A stretch of 64,000 nt of DNA from Anseranas semipalmata (lineage: Eukaryota > Chordata > Aves > Anseriformes > Anseranatidae), in contig VXAA01002213.1 of assembly GCA_013399115.1 (NCBI GenBank), forward strand, positions 120,347 through 184,346. Reading direction: 5' to 3'. Position 1 is the first letter of the stretch. Each line of letters starts with the position of its first letter. The notes beneath the pieces are model-generated. The model was not told the origin of the DNA. It made no database searches and saw only the letters and a list, made by a program, of their open reading frames with translations. Made by a program: the position numbers and the translations under genes. Below, in pieces: positions 1 through 12,600 of this stretch.

Positions 1-489
1 AGAGATGCATTTCAGCTTAGAGAAATCTCCCCCATCCCCCAAAGTTTTTTGAAAGGCTAAAGGTGCTAAGGCTACCCTGTGAGGGTCTTATTCAGAGTTT
101 AGCCAGACAATACTCTCATGGAAGGCAATGGAGCTCTCTGCAGCACATAATCAAGTTCAGAGAAGATGAACTCTAGGCTTAGTGCTCATTCATGAACATC
201 CCTCTGGAGACTTCCAAAAACCAGGAGCCTCAGAAATCCCGTGTTTTCAATCAACTTCTTTCCAGAAACCTTTTAACAGGAAGTGGACATTATTTCCACT
301 TGTTGATGTAAGAGTTGCTCACATGGCTTTCACTTTATTTTCCTCTGTCAATCCCCTCCCAGTGGTTCTACCAAATTAGTTGAAATCATCTTGATAAAAA
401 CCTAGGACTCCATCAAATCTTGCTCATTTTTTTCCTGTTCAGAGACTTAATGTGGTTGTAGTGCAGAAAAAGGAAATAGGTTCACAGCT
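1..489. other. single-copy-looking AT-rich sequence
   Basis: I see no repeat family, exon or regulatory structure here. The only open frame is about 65 codons and has no splice or homology support. Confidence 0.5.
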
Positions 490-963
490 AGAGTTCTGGG
501 TCCAGTTTTGGCCTCCCCAGTACAAGGCAACATGGACATACTGGAGCCAGTCAAACAAAGGGCTACAAAGAGGATTGAGAGACTGGAGCATTTGGCTTAT
601 GAAGAGAAGCTGAGAGAGCTGGGACTGTTCGGCCAGTACCATGGAAGGCTCAGGGGGATCTTATCAATGTCTATACATACATTAGTGGGGACAGTAAAGA
701 AAGCCTAGTGATAGGACAAGAGGACATGAGCACAAATGGAAATACAGGAAATTCCATTTAAACATGAGAAGAAACTTTTTAACCGTGAGGGTTGTCAACA
801 AGTTGCCTAGAGAGGTTGTGGAGTCTCCAACCTTGAAGATGTTTGAATCCCAATTGGACATGGTCCTGAGCAACTTGATCAAGTTCACTCTGCTCCAAGC
901 AGGGGGTTGCACGAGAGGATCTCCAGAGGTGCTTACCTATCTCACCTATTTTGTGACTTTATG
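490..963 (+). mobile_element. CR1 LINE, 5'-truncated 3' end
   Basis: The end of CR1 ORF2 and the 3' UTR are recognisable in order: the 'gttctgggtccagtt' block near 493, 'ctgagagagctgggactgtt' near 610, 'gacaggacaagagg' near 712, 'agagaggttgtggagtctcc' near 810, and 'gagcaacttgatcaa' to 'gcagggggttg' near 868-908. It tails off in a degenerate copy of the terminal octamer repeats ('attttgtgacttt'). Avian CR1 copies are usually cut at the 5' end in this way. Frameshifts and internal loss (the stretch after 'tatacatacat' is shortened) show that it is dead. The subfamily cannot be fixed by eye. Confidence 0.88.
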
Positions 964-2849
964 ATTTGTCCTTCCTTTGAATCACTGGCACATTTGCAGA
1001 GAGAAAACAGCTTTCAGTCCACTTGTCTTTCCTGGCATCATGCTATTATTCTTCCCGAATGGTTGGGTCTGTCTCTGGGCTTTCATCCCTGTGCCCATTC
1101 TGTTCAGAAATATGGTGTCCCCCAACTATAAAATCCCACCTAGTCAACTTTTTCCTGTGTGACTTTGTGACAGTTTTTCTTTCTCAAAATCACTGTGTCA
1201 ACACATCTTTCCTGATTTTCTTTTTTGTTTTGTTTTAAATTCTTCTTTCAATCAGCTTTAGATCCCACTAATGCTACCAGGATTTGAGTCTTAGTACTTG
1301 TGTAGGGCTTGATCCTATCTCTTGCCTTTAATCCTGTGAGTCATTCTCTCAGCATTAATGATTCCTTCTTGTTAGTTCACACAAGGCATGCAGGACTGGG
1401 CTCAATTCAGAACTCAAATATAAATCCCGAAATGTTCAGGACAGAGTCCTGTGAATTAGCGGAATGTATTTCATGAGTAAAAGCTGAGTAAATGGTTGGC
1501 AAATATATGAGAAGTCTTCTAGGAATATCTGAGCAGTCTTACTGGTTTCAGACTGTTCTCATAGGAGCTACTTGTCATGAATTCTAGTCAGCAAGATTGC
1601 ATTTGTATTTCATGTTGGTACATGCATGGTGCTTATGGAAGAAAAAGATCCCTCTTCTGACACCAATCTCCAAGGCTTTGGTTTGCTGTCCAAACACTGA
1701 CATGTTGACAGATATAAAGCTCTCCATTTCTCAGGCAATATTGTTCTGGTCATGATGGTTTTGACGAAATTCCAGCTTTATCCCCAATCCATTTTATTTT
1801 TATCATGGCGATCGCTTCCTAGTTTCCCTCAGATTACTTAGTAGCTCAGCATCAATAGAGAGTAGTACTAAAGGGAATACACTTTAGTGCTTGTACAAAG
1901 ACCATCCATCATGGAGAGATGGATTTGGGTATTTTTATAGGATTCTCCTCCATGGTTGGCTGAGTGCTGTTCTGCTGCTGTCTAACATGGGAGGATTATA
2001 GGTGTCTCACTGTTGTACCTGCTGCTTTCATATTGCAAAGCAGGGGTGTTATTAATAGCGATTGTTTTCAGCTAGAGCTTTTAAAGCTTGTAATACCAAG
2101 ACATAGGCTTGAAAGTTATTAAATGAACTGCCAGTTCTGCAACAGAGATGACAGTGTCTAGCTCTAGGCACTATTTTTTTGCCTCAGTTTCCTCTCTTTC
2201 CCTGACTATGCACACTTTATGTCAAACACATTTTCACCATAGTGCTGTGCTTTAGCAGGCTGCTTTCTAGACATGATTCCAAGCAATGTTAATATTTCTT
2301 TAATTTTTTTTTTTTTTTTTTTTACTTTTCCTGTCCTTTCTTCTCAGACAATTTATACCACTGGTATCAGCCTCTTTATCATCCTTCAGCTCACTCAGCC
2401 TTTCTTGTAGATGACAGATTTCTATGAGGGTCTTCACCCTGAACCTCTTGCCTAGGATAATTATCTGGAGGTATTACTCTGTCCTAGAACTTCTTGTCCC
2501 TTATTTCCTTTTTCCTCACATACAGAACTCGCTGTGGTGAACATGGGAACAGAAAGCTTCACTTTACTTATGCCATGATGGACTTGGAACTATTTAGAGA
2601 TGAGGTCTTGGGATGATAAAAGATAGCATTAAGAAAATATCAGCTCAAATGTAGTCAAATTTAGGAAGGAGAGGGAGAGAGAAAAGCATTGTAAATCTGC
2701 AGTACCCCTGCACACAATGCTGTGAGCAGTTCTACTTTCCCTCATCTCTTAAAGCTAGTAAGAGAACTGGAAAAGATATAGGAAAAAAAGCATCAAGGAA
2801 GATCACAGGTATGAAATAGCATCCATGCATGAAACTCCTAAGCCTAAAA
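964..2849. other. no gene seen; contains a T20 run
   Basis: AT-rich sequence without recognisable genes. The only clear structure is a run of about 20 T at 2304-2323. Short open frames near 977-1238 lie on all three frames of the same pyrimidine-rich DNA and look fortuitous. Confidence 0.5.
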
Positions 2850-3025
2850 AAGAGAAGATATGATAAGGGTCTATGAAATTATTGTTCACTGGATCTTTCA
2901 AAACTTGAACTAAGGCATAAAATGAACTGGTAGATGGGAATTTATAAATGAACAAAGGGACGCACTTCTTGGAACTCCTTGCCACACGATGTTGTGTATG
3001 CTAAATTTCCTGTGGGTTTAAAAAG
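2850..3025 (+). mobile_element. ancient CR1/L3-type LINE tail, heavily decayed
   Basis: Ordered matches to the amniote-age CR1 3' region: 'tatgataagggtctatgaaa' near 2858, a block near 2905 that aligns with the 'acaagaacta' segment, 'cacttcttggaactccttgcc' near 2962-2982 with 'gatgttgtg' just after, and 'gggtttaaaaagag' near 3014. In intact relatives these blocks sit at the same spacing, upstream of the terminal repeats. Divergence is much higher than in the avian CR1 copy at 490-963, so this insertion is older. The boundaries are approximate. Confidence 0.6.
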
Positions 3026-4984
3026 AGATGAAAAAAAAGAATGAAATAATCCAAGAGTTATTATGCCCAGAGATACTGCCTCTGTATCAGGAACAGCCTG
3101 AAACAAGAAATCCTTGGAATATTCTGGAGAAATACCACTACATGCTTACCCCCTTTCTCATGCAACATTTCTTGCCCTCTAGCTCTTCAGTGGACCTTGC
3201 CAGAAATAAAGTTTAAAACTAATTTCCATCAGAAACATTATTTCGATTGAAATACTATGCGTGCGTCTGTGCACATTCATGTGCATGTGCGTGTGTTTGA
3301 AATACTGTTAAAAACATTAGTTTGTAGTACATTAGGAGAAAATTCAAGCATTATGTGTTTTGTTTAAACATCTTAATGGAATATTTAAATTTGACATTTT
3401 AAAATATATTTACACAAAGTAAAGGACTATTTTATATGAAACGTAAAAGTACACACACACCAAATGATATATGTATATTTTAATAAACAAAATGTATTGA
3501 TAGACTGGAAGCAAGTATGCTTATTGGTGTTTGTTGGGGGCATTTCTAAATGGTTTTTCAGGCCCCATATTGACATCACATGGCACTATTTCTCCTCCAT
3601 GACATTTTGTACAGTAAAGACATTGCACTTGTTTCTGCATCAAAAAAAAAATTATTACCATATAATCTTAGCAGGCAGAGATCATAAGGATCTCACAATA
3701 TTAAAATATTCCATTTCTCTCCCAGGGTAGGATTATTATCCACACTTACATTGCCTAGTGATTTTCTTCTCTCTCTAGTTTTAAAAATCCAAGCAAATGG
3801 GTTTACTGAAAAAAAAATAATAAAATGAAATAAGCCGTACAACTGCTCAAGCTATTTTTGTATAACTTTTTTTTTTTTTCCATTTTAAATTGCCATTTAA
3901 GCAAAACCAAAATGTTTCTGGAATGTGCTAATTTTGATAAAATTCTCCATGGAAATTTTTCTAAATAGTTCCAGGTGGTAGTGATAGCTGTGTTTACTGT
4001 GCTTCTGACATTTCCCACTGCAAATACTCTCTTTTGCATGAAATTCCAGACTACATTTTGTTCTAAATGAGAACTAAAAAAAGAAGTGTTTAAGGTTTGG
4101 GATCATTCTGAAAATTCCATATTCTGGACAGCTCTATATATCACTTCAACAATAAAGGGGATTATTAATACTTTCATTTTCTTTGATTATGAAGCATGAT
4201 AACAAGATGAACTGGTCAACTAGTATAAATATGGGTGGCACCTCCAGCTGACACCTATGTGAAAACATTCCCAGACGGTTTCATTCATTTCTGTATCATT
4301 ATAAACTCTGTGTAGAAGCCAAATCTCTTCTTATTCATATTTGTATTTTTGTTCTCATTCTTACTGAGCAAAATCATTCCACCCTTGCTAGTCAAGCAAT
4401 CTGCCATGATGTGGACACAGTCACTGTGACTGTGGAGCTGTGCTGAGCCACACCAGAGCCTCAGGTGAGAGGACATTGCTCGCCAAGGTTCCCAAGCCAC
4501 ACTCCAGCATGTCTTGGACCTCTGAGCCTTCCATAGAAATGTTCCTGTGCTCAAGAGAGAGCAGGAAAAAAAACAACAAAAAAAAAACAGAGTAGCACAG
4601 ATTATATAGCTACAGATTGTGCTAGAAGAGGGGATACAGTCAGAGCCTGGGACCCAGAGTCTAAGCAAGCCTGTGATTTGAGCTGGCTCCTTCTCTTCTC
4701 CTCTGTGAAGCTCTCTCTCTTTTCAGGGAAAAAAAAAAAAAAAAAGTGGTGCTGAGAGGGCAAATTAAAGCTTAAACAAAGATGTAGCTGCAGCTACATA
4801 ATCACAGGACACAGACCTATCTGCACCCAAGGGAGGATGAGCAATACAGTCTAGCCCTGACACTGTCTAATCTCTTCCTAAAAAGCTCTAGAGCAATGAA
4901 GTTTCACAACATTACGTCTCCATCACAATAAGTAATGACCTGACATTCACTGAATGATTGTATCCCCATTCCCTTTCCCTTCTG
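3026..4984. other. no gene seen; A/T homopolymers
   Basis: AT-rich DNA with several homopolymers, the longest A17 at 4729-4745. A donor-like CAG/GTGAGA at 4461-4466 has an upstream pyrimidine tract, but all three frames between them are closed, so I do not call an exon. Confidence 0.5.
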
Positions 4985-5125
4985 ATCCTTCATGTGAGAT
5001 GGGGAAATGCTGTTAGCCTTGCTTTAGAGGGGGCAGTGAGAAAATAAATGCCTTGGTCAACATCACACAGCAAGGCAGAGCAGAAAGATGAATCCATTTT
5101 GCTTGTCCCACCCTCTAATCCTCTG
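4985..5125 (-). mobile_element. MIR/CORE-SINE-like remnant
   Basis: On the plus strand, 'atgtgagatggggaaa' (4992) and 'ccttggtcaacatcacacag' followed by 'caaggcagagcaga' (5052-5084) reproduce, at the right spacing, the antisense core of MIR-type SINEs ('gatgaggaaactgag ... aaggtcacacagc ... ggcagagc'). Identity is low and the ends are not definable. A chance resemblance remains possible. Confidence 0.4.
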
Positions 5126-6260
5126 GATCCTTCACAGCTCTCTTTGCCTCTGAAACAAGACTATTATTATTACATTTTCTTCTGCCCTGCTGTTATCAGT
5201 TTCTGCCATGAAAGGAAGCATTTCACTGTCTTCCATTTGGGCATCCTCACCACGTTCCAGCATGAGTGGCCAATGCCATAGCCCAAAGGGACCCAAGCAG
5301 AGTAGGATCTCAGTTGCATGATCAGCTGGGAGATGCCAGCCACCTACAATGACATTGGGTCTCAGGCAACAGCTTCAGAATTAACTCAAATTCCTCTGAA
5401 ACCTTCATCTGAGGAATTCAGAATGAGATGAAGTATCAGGGTATGAGGAGGGGAAAGGTGAGGCATTTTGTCATTAACAATATAGCCTCACTTATCGCTT
5501 ACAACTGGAAGTGCAGATAGCAGTTATTAAAATATGTACCATTAGTACAAAAGCTCATTAAAGCACTGTAATCCTTGTAAGCATTTGTGACTGATACCAA
5601 TGGAGTTGGCAGTGTGTAGAGGCTTTTTCTTTTCCTTTTCTTCCCCCCTTTTTATTTTTTGTTAAATGTATCTGGAATTGAAAAAGGAACCTGACAGTCA
5701 GGGATTTAAATATGTTCAGAGAAAATCCTGGTTTCAGCCTAATTAAAAAAGGTGTCTATGAGTCTGTACAAGGGCTTAAGAGTCATGTGTCAATGTTTTT
5801 CCCCATCCTTCAAAAAATGGAACTGAATTCCCCTGTCTAATAAGAGGTAGCATCGACTAGAATGGTGCTTCTCAGATTTTTTTGTTGGTATCCAACACAA
5901 TTTCTCCAACTACTTTTGTCTTTTCCTTAGGTCAAGATTTTTTTCTCTTCCTACCTATTAACATGACACTTCAATTCAACCATTGCCCCATATTCTTTCT
6001 TCTCGTCTGAAATGGAGATTTCTGACTTAAAGAAGAATTCCCAATGTAAAATGTGGCAGTCCTCCAGACATGTGATAACCTTACTCTGGAAACTGCTATT
6101 CTACTATGTACACAACTGAACCATTCCTCATCTAATCTATGGTTCATTTCCAGCCATGCCACTAACTTCCATTTTATTTATTGGCAAATTATTTCATTTT
6201 TCTGTGTGTTTCAGTGCCTTATGAAAGCCAGGATAAGAATATTTCCCCGTTGTATAAAGT
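5126..6260. other. no gene seen
   Basis: AT-rich sequence with no recognised element. Pyrimidine-rich patches near 5620-5660 and 5870-5950 are ordinary low-complexity DNA. Confidence 0.5.
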
Positions 6261-6484
6261 TCACAGAATCACACAGAATCATGGAATGGTTGTGGTTGGA
6301 AGGGGTCTCTGAAGGTCATCTGGTCCAACCCACCTGCTCAAGCAGGGTCACCTAGAGCATGTTGAATCACGTCCAGGCAGGCTTAAATATGTCCAGAGAA
6401 GGAGACCACAACTTCTCTGGGCAACCTGTTTCAGCTCTCTGTCACCCTCACAGTAAAGAAGTTTTTCCTCATATTCAGATGGAA
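6261..6484 (-). mobile_element. CR1 LINE 3' end, inverted
   Basis: The plus strand reads the reverse complement of a CR1 tail: 'cacagaatcacacagaatca' (the terminal octamers), then 'ggttggaaggggtctctgaa', 'tcatctggtccaaccc', 'ctgctcaagcagggtcacct' and 'cttctctgggcaacctgttt', ending at 'agtaaagaagtttttcctca'. All blocks are in canonical order. About 220 bp survives, so the copy was truncated at its 5' end when inserted. It is non-coding. Confidence 0.9.
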
Positions 6485-9283
6485 AATTATTTAAGAAATA
6501 TGCGCGAAAAAAGAGCTATAAAAAGCTAAGTAATACTACTGGTACTAATAATAACAATCATAATAAAGCTAAAACAAGGCTGTGTTCCAAACTTTGATGC
6601 TTGAAAATATCATTATACAAATGGAAGGAGAAATAAAGACAGAAAGGAAGATGGGAAATCCACATGGAATTGTGGATTTCCTTCTCATAAACCAGAAAAA
6701 TAGATCTCCCTGACATTGGCTACCCAAAGTATTATTTTGTTCAGTCCAAGAAAGTATAAATGGCATTTAGGCTTAGTAGATTTAGATGTTACAAGATGGG
6801 CTCTATATCTGAGCTAGATGAGCATGCATTTGTTACAGTCCATACAGTTAATGGAGCCTAGAGAATGATTCAGCTCACACTAAACAAACACCTTCATTTG
6901 GTCAGCCAAATGGTCCTATATTAATGAGAATTCCACTGACCACAAGAGTGTAGAACCCAGGGTTCAGTTCAGTTTTCCAAATATAGACACGTGCTACCAT
7001 TTGTGTTGCCCTAGGGTATCCTTCTAGGATAGGCAAGGACCTGGATCAGTAATCAATTCCAAAATTGTATGGATTGTGTTATTGTGTTGCAATGTCCAGC
7101 CCCAAGCACAGACACCTTTAAGAGTCTCCAGCACCTCTAACTGTCCACATGTAAGCTGCTGAACTGAACCCTTGGGCACATGTAGCCAACCACATTGGGG
7201 AAATCTGTATCTAGGTGTTTCAGTTGGGAACCAAGTTCCAGTACCCTGTCAGACTGCAGTCCAGCTATCTCACAGTTTTATCAGGGCAGTTTCCTGCAAT
7301 CATAAGCTATGGCCACAGTATTTATGAACACTCAGTCCCAATTTTCAGCTACCTAAGTGCATGCAACCATGCCAGCACTGTGACGAGAATATTACAAGTT
7401 GCCTAGAACAGAAACATCTTACATGCAGGTGTTATCTGCACTTAAGTCACTTAGAAAATGGAGATCTCTTGGTTTCAAGGATTTTTCTGTGCTGCAGTTT
7501 AAGATCAATGGGTCAATTGAGTAAAATCACCTTGATTCAGGATGAAAGAATGTGATGATCTTTTTCCATTCTGAGGCTACTGATAGAACCAAGATCAGAG
7601 AGACTGTATGTCTGATACCCAACTACTTGCTGCTGCTTGTTTCTCCCACCTTCAAGAAAAATGCTTTTTCTTGGTTATACACAAGTTAATTCCAAGGGAA
7701 TATGTTATTCATGTCACCTTAATGGATACAAACATTCTTTATGAGCTTGAACTTCAAACAAATAGTCAAGAGCACAGGGCTGCCAACACCTGACTGAAAG
7801 GCTGAAAGGCCACCACGGATGAATTTTGGATGCAGGTATAAATCTCATTAAATGTATTGATGTATTAGAGCTAAAGTTTTGGCCAAAAAAAAATATCCTT
7901 CAGGATCAGCAAAAAAAGGAAACAAGCTGTTCTTTGCAGTAAAGCAGCTGGATTGTGTCAAAGCCCCAAAACTAGAGTACTCAACAGGTTAGGAATATAT
8001 AAGATGGAGGCTTCCCTGTAGGTAAAAAGAATACCAAGAGTTATAGTGCTCTTAAAACAGAAAGAAATAAGCCAAGATTCTCTGAAAGCGAGCCCAAGAA
8101 AAGTCAGAGAGACAGTGCTTCTTGCGCAGAGAGCTTCCCCAAATGCCAGGTGCATCATTTTGACTAAGGTGACTGACTTATTTTTGGCCCTATTCAGCTT
8201 TAGGAAAGCCTGTGGGTATTTCATGTAAATACTCCACTCCAAGAGTTTACCTGGCTTGGATCCCTGAGATCTCAGCTTAGTCCTGCATGGCTCTGCAAGG
8301 CCCCAAATGCCATCTAATCCCAGCAGCAGGGTATGAGAGGTGAGATGCATGGTCTGTTCTGATGTGGCCCTGACTGCCAGGAATGGGAAATTCACCATGG
8401 AGATGGACCCACCATGGGGAAAAGACTCTTGTGCTCCAATGACATCAGCAGTGGTCATTGCCACAGGAAAATAAATGGCTTCAAAAGAGACATCACTGAG
8501 CAGGAATTCAAATACCCCTTGACAGAGAGCAAAGCCCAGGGACAAGACGCCGTATGCTTCTCATCTCCCAGACTGGTAGGTGCACCCACAGACCCCCGAG
8601 AGCTGTCGCATAGCATCCTACTTTCCCGACACAATGGCTCAGCAGCTCTTGCTGCCTTATCATCAGATCCTGCAGCTCACACTTCTAATAATTCTTACGA
8701 GAGTCCTCCTCTTTCCCTCTCCTTAGTCTCTCCCCCCCTCCCCTCATTCCTTTGAATGATTCATGTTGAAGTTAGAAGGATTAAACAATATGTTATCTCA
8801 AATGCTGGTAATAGCTTCAGGTTAAAACCATGCAGTCTGCAAGAGGCACCTTGTTGCTTAAGTTATGCAGAGACCAGAGGCTGCAGAGCAATAGAATCTT
8901 TTTGCAGACTTTTATCATGCCCACTCCTGTAATGTATTATAAATCATTACCTTCCCACTTAGCATCCTGGAGCCACCAATATTCAACAGCATGCTTTTCT
9001 TTCCCTAAAAATAAATTAATATATATTAAAAAAAAAAAATGGTGAGCAAATTTACTGCTCAAAAAAGTGACCGTCTGAGAAATGTTGTGAATGGATGTTC
9101 TCTGAATTCACACACCAAACTCTGCAGCCACCTCACAGCCCTGCTGCCTGCTACAGTCCAACTTCCTTGCTATTTCTTGCTATTGGAGTGTACGTCATTC
9201 ACCCCAGCACTGCTCTATTATTCTGCTGTTTTTCATCTTTTCCCTGCAGCCCTGTCAGAGCTCTTGAACTCAAAACCTAACTC
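6485..9283. other. no recognised gene; holds an unexplained minus-strand ORF
   Basis: Mostly single-copy-looking DNA. The exception is the 195-codon open frame on the minus strand at 7958-8545, listed separately. A small CpG-containing patch at 8590-8640 precedes pyrimidine-rich sequence at 8703-8755. An A-run lies at 9030-9039. Confidence 0.45.
7958..8545 (-). other. unassigned 195-codon open reading frame
   Basis: This is the longest stop-free frame in the window, starting at a Met on the minus strand. The predicted protein has no motif, repeat or family signature that I recognise. It is mildly hydrophobic near the C terminus and has no clear signal peptide. Given roughly 128,000 codons over six frames, one ORF of this length is about what chance would give, and there is no splice, promoter or poly(A) context. 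I therefore report it as an ORF and not as a gene. Confidence 0.15.
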
Positions 9284-9336
9284 AAAGCCAGTTGAAGTTA
9301 AGAGTAGTTTTCCCATTGACTTCAGTGGACTTTTGA
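9284..9336. repeat. imperfect palindrome of old-repeat type
   Basis: The arm CCAGTTGAAGTTAA (9288-9301) pairs with TTGACTTCAGTGG (9316-9328). The flanks extend the match (CAAAG on the left, CTTTTG on the right), giving a hairpin of roughly 18 bp with a 14-nt loop. The phrase 'cattgacttcagtgg' recurs in old interspersed repeats of reptiles and birds, as I remember them, so this may be the core of a decayed MITE-like element. That assignment is an inference. Confidence 0.4.
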
Positions 9337-9593
9337 CAGGGTCTCTAGTGCTGATTCCCCCAACTATTTTGCCAGCACCCACTAAAGCCTGTTTGCTTAT
9401 ACCTAAAGTTGCTTTATTCCTGGGAGCTACAACAGTTGGTAGAGTGGTGGTGAAGTTTGTCCCACACTGCTGTTTCCATTTCTGACTTTTGTCAGTTCAT
9501 GATGAATCCCCAACTCCTGGAATATGGGTGTGGCAGTAAAACTATTAATATTTAATATTGGAGAGGCCTGGCTAAGAAGTTATCCTGACTAAA

Positions 9594-9646
9594 AGAATCA
9601 CAGCATTACAGAACGGCTTCGGTTAGAAGGGACCTCAATGCTGTCT
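9594..9646 (-). mobile_element. CR1 LINE terminal fragment, inverted
   Basis: The plus strand begins 'agaatcacagcattacagaa' and continues 'cggttagaagggacctcaa', which is the reverse complement of the last ~50 bp of CR1. No further CR1 sequence follows, so this is an extremely 5'-truncated insertion or a remnant. Confidence 0.7.
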
Positions 9647-12600
9647 GAATGCTATCACTATGATCGTAGTTAATAAAGCTTCTGTCTGTCCTGTCCTAAA
9701 TTGTACTTGCATTATTATATGCTTGGAGTCCCTATATTCTCTGACACTGGGGACATCTACTTATGTTTTTATTGTTAACTTAATTGCTTAATAATTGTGC
9801 AAAAAGTAAAAAATTGTAATTTTTCTTTTTTAGACAAGAAATGAAAGCAGTTTATTGGTTTTAAGTCAGTCTCATAATAGTTTGAAGATTACTGCCCAGC
9901 ATTCCAATATCAATGTCTACTTGTGTTTTTTTGTCTTATGGACCCAATTAGTTCTCAGAGTTTGGGATGTTTCAAATATGTTAGGGCAGCTTTTTTCAAA
10001 TGTTTTTCACACCTTTTCTGTCAAAGCTGAAACAATAAATAATGGTAACAAACAAGTAAAATCATTCTTAGAGCTTACATTCCTATATAAATTTCAAAAT
10101 TCTTGGAAATCTCACGAGACAGTGTTATCATTAAACTCCCAAAGTGCAGTCCAGGTAAAGACAGTCAAGCACTTGTGAGACATTTTAAGCACACACAAAA
10201 ATAGAAATCTTCCATATTTTGAAATACTGACTCGAGCACTTGGTGATACACAGTCCCAGTCTGTGACCAGTTTTTCTAGCTGCTGTTGTCAGAGATGTAA
10301 CACACTGATAGCGATAACATTGAAAGTGCTGTGTCCGTTAGCGAAGGACCAAGGAATTGGAGGTTTTCTGTCTCAGATTCACTGGTGTTTGGGCTATCAC
10401 AAGTCTTTCGGCTGCAGGGGCATGCTAGGGGAGTCTCTGGGCTAGACCTGTTTAGTCCAGATAAATTTAGCATATAACGATGGTTTAATGAGCCCCACAC
10501 AGTGGAAGGATCAGCATTTTTCAGCCATTCCTCACTGAAAATTGCTTCCAATATCTAAGGCAGGTTTCTGTATCAGGCATAAATCTGTCTCTACATGTCT
10601 TAAAACTACTTCCGGATTTCTTTACACAAGGAGGCTCTCCAGTCACCCTGCTATGTCCCAAGATCCCACTACACTATTGGACTTCATTATTTTTCTGTTA
10701 AGGCACAGGAGAGGAGAAAGCAAGATGAAGCAAGTAGCTGTAGCAGAAGAACGAGTTAGGATCTACTCCTGAGACTGGTAGACCACAGCACGATTTGAGG
10801 GTTATCATAGTTTTCCTCTTTATTTTTGTGTAACACACTTAGGCCTACCTCAACCCATTTAATTTTAGACATTTAAAATTCTTTAGATGGTTAACCACTC
10901 TATTTCTGCCAATACCCACCAGAGAGAGAAAGAGAAACCTCTGGAAAGTTGTATAGATGTGGGTTGGACTCTCAAGTCTAACCAACAAAACCTAGGACAA
11001 TCCCATTCCTCACAGTAGCACATCCTTGGAAAAAGTTGATGAATCCCACCCTTTGCCATGCACGCTCCACTTATGCAGAGGGTAGCTAAGAGCACTGACT
11101 GTGCTGCATAGTACTAAGACACCTTGACAGTGCTGTGTGTACGAGAATTTGGTCTTTCTGTAACACCACTCCACAGTCCCCCTGTGGTTCTGTCTTCCCC
11201 CAATGTTTTCTACACAGTTTTCATTTTTTTTCAAGTGCTGTTGCATGCAACACTGAGAATGGATTATTCCTTGTTATGAATTTATACAGTGCCCTAAGGG
11301 TCCCTTGATTTGTACTGTAGAGCATCTCATGAATAGATCTCAGCTGGGACCTGAGAGCTATGAAGTGAGGCTGAGCAGTTCACTCTCTTCTAGATGAACT
11401 ATGAACAGGGGACTCCAGTGATATACAGAGAGAAAGGCACACTGCTGAGGGGAAAGGCTTACAGGAGTCTCTTCTTAAGAGACCAGCTGAGAAAGTGTTC
11501 AAAAAATAATGTGTATTTCCAGCCTTTTCCTTTGAGTAAATACCGCCCCCCAAATATACATAATTCTCTGCAAACCAGCCTCTAAAGTTAAGGCAATAAA
11601 TACCTACTGCAGAAAGCTGAAATGACAGTCAGCCATTTCTATTCCACACACATGTGCTCAGCGGTGCATAACCAAGGAGCCTGGCTGAGCCAAGGTGGGT
11701 GCCCTGAGAAACACGGGAGGAGGCCTGCTGCTGGGGCAAAGATACAGCTGTTGATGGCAGGGACCTGTGTCTGCTTCCAGTCTGTGACAGGCCAGGCAGG
11801 AATAAAGCCACTCCGCTGAGCCACACCCCAACACGGAGCACAAGCTAGCAAGCAATAAAAAGTAGCTCATTTTGGGGGGCTCTTCACACAACCTTTAAGT
11901 TGCACTGCTTCCAAACACAAACTAATGGAAGTTTATTCTCTGAAGGCATACCCTAAGTGCTATATACGAAAGAAGCATTGCACTGGGAGACAAGAGAGTT
12001 CTTCTTCTTCCTGGGTCTGCTTGGTGTGTAACATTATGTCCTTATTTATACTCTCTGTCTCTGTTGTCTAAAGGATCTCTAAACTCTTGAGGACATGTAC
12101 TGTCTCTGCCTCACAGCTGAGCTTGGTTGTCTTCTTCAGATATTGATTTTACTGCAGGCTTTCCCTGCTAATGTCTCACAGAGAAATGGAGCTACAGAAG
12201 GCCAAAACTAGTATATAATTCCCTGAAAAATGACTGCTCAGTAAGACTGAAGTCATGCTTTCTGCAGCAGCTGCTAAATATCATAGGAAAGGCAGTAGCA
12301 CCTCTCATCAAAGTGTTCCTAGTTATGGCTTTAGTTACTTCAGAACAGCTAGGACATAGACTGCTGTACTGTAATCACCACCCCGACTGCAAAAAAGCTT
12401 TGCTAGTAAAAGGACCAGGTGAACCGGGACAGATAGCTAGAAAGACAAATAGTGGATTTCTGGTTTGTTTGTTTGTTTGTCTCTTTGCGTCATTGTTAAT
12501 TATAGGGAGGGGTTCTGCCAGCACTGGGAGGGAGGTCATATTTCATAATACTGGTAGTCAAGTACAGCTGGCGTAGTCTGCATTCCCTCTTTCTCCAGGG

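Noticed and set aside
4391..4463. Exon-like segment ending in CAG/GTGAGA
   Set aside because: All three frames contain stops, and the acceptor choice is arbitrary.
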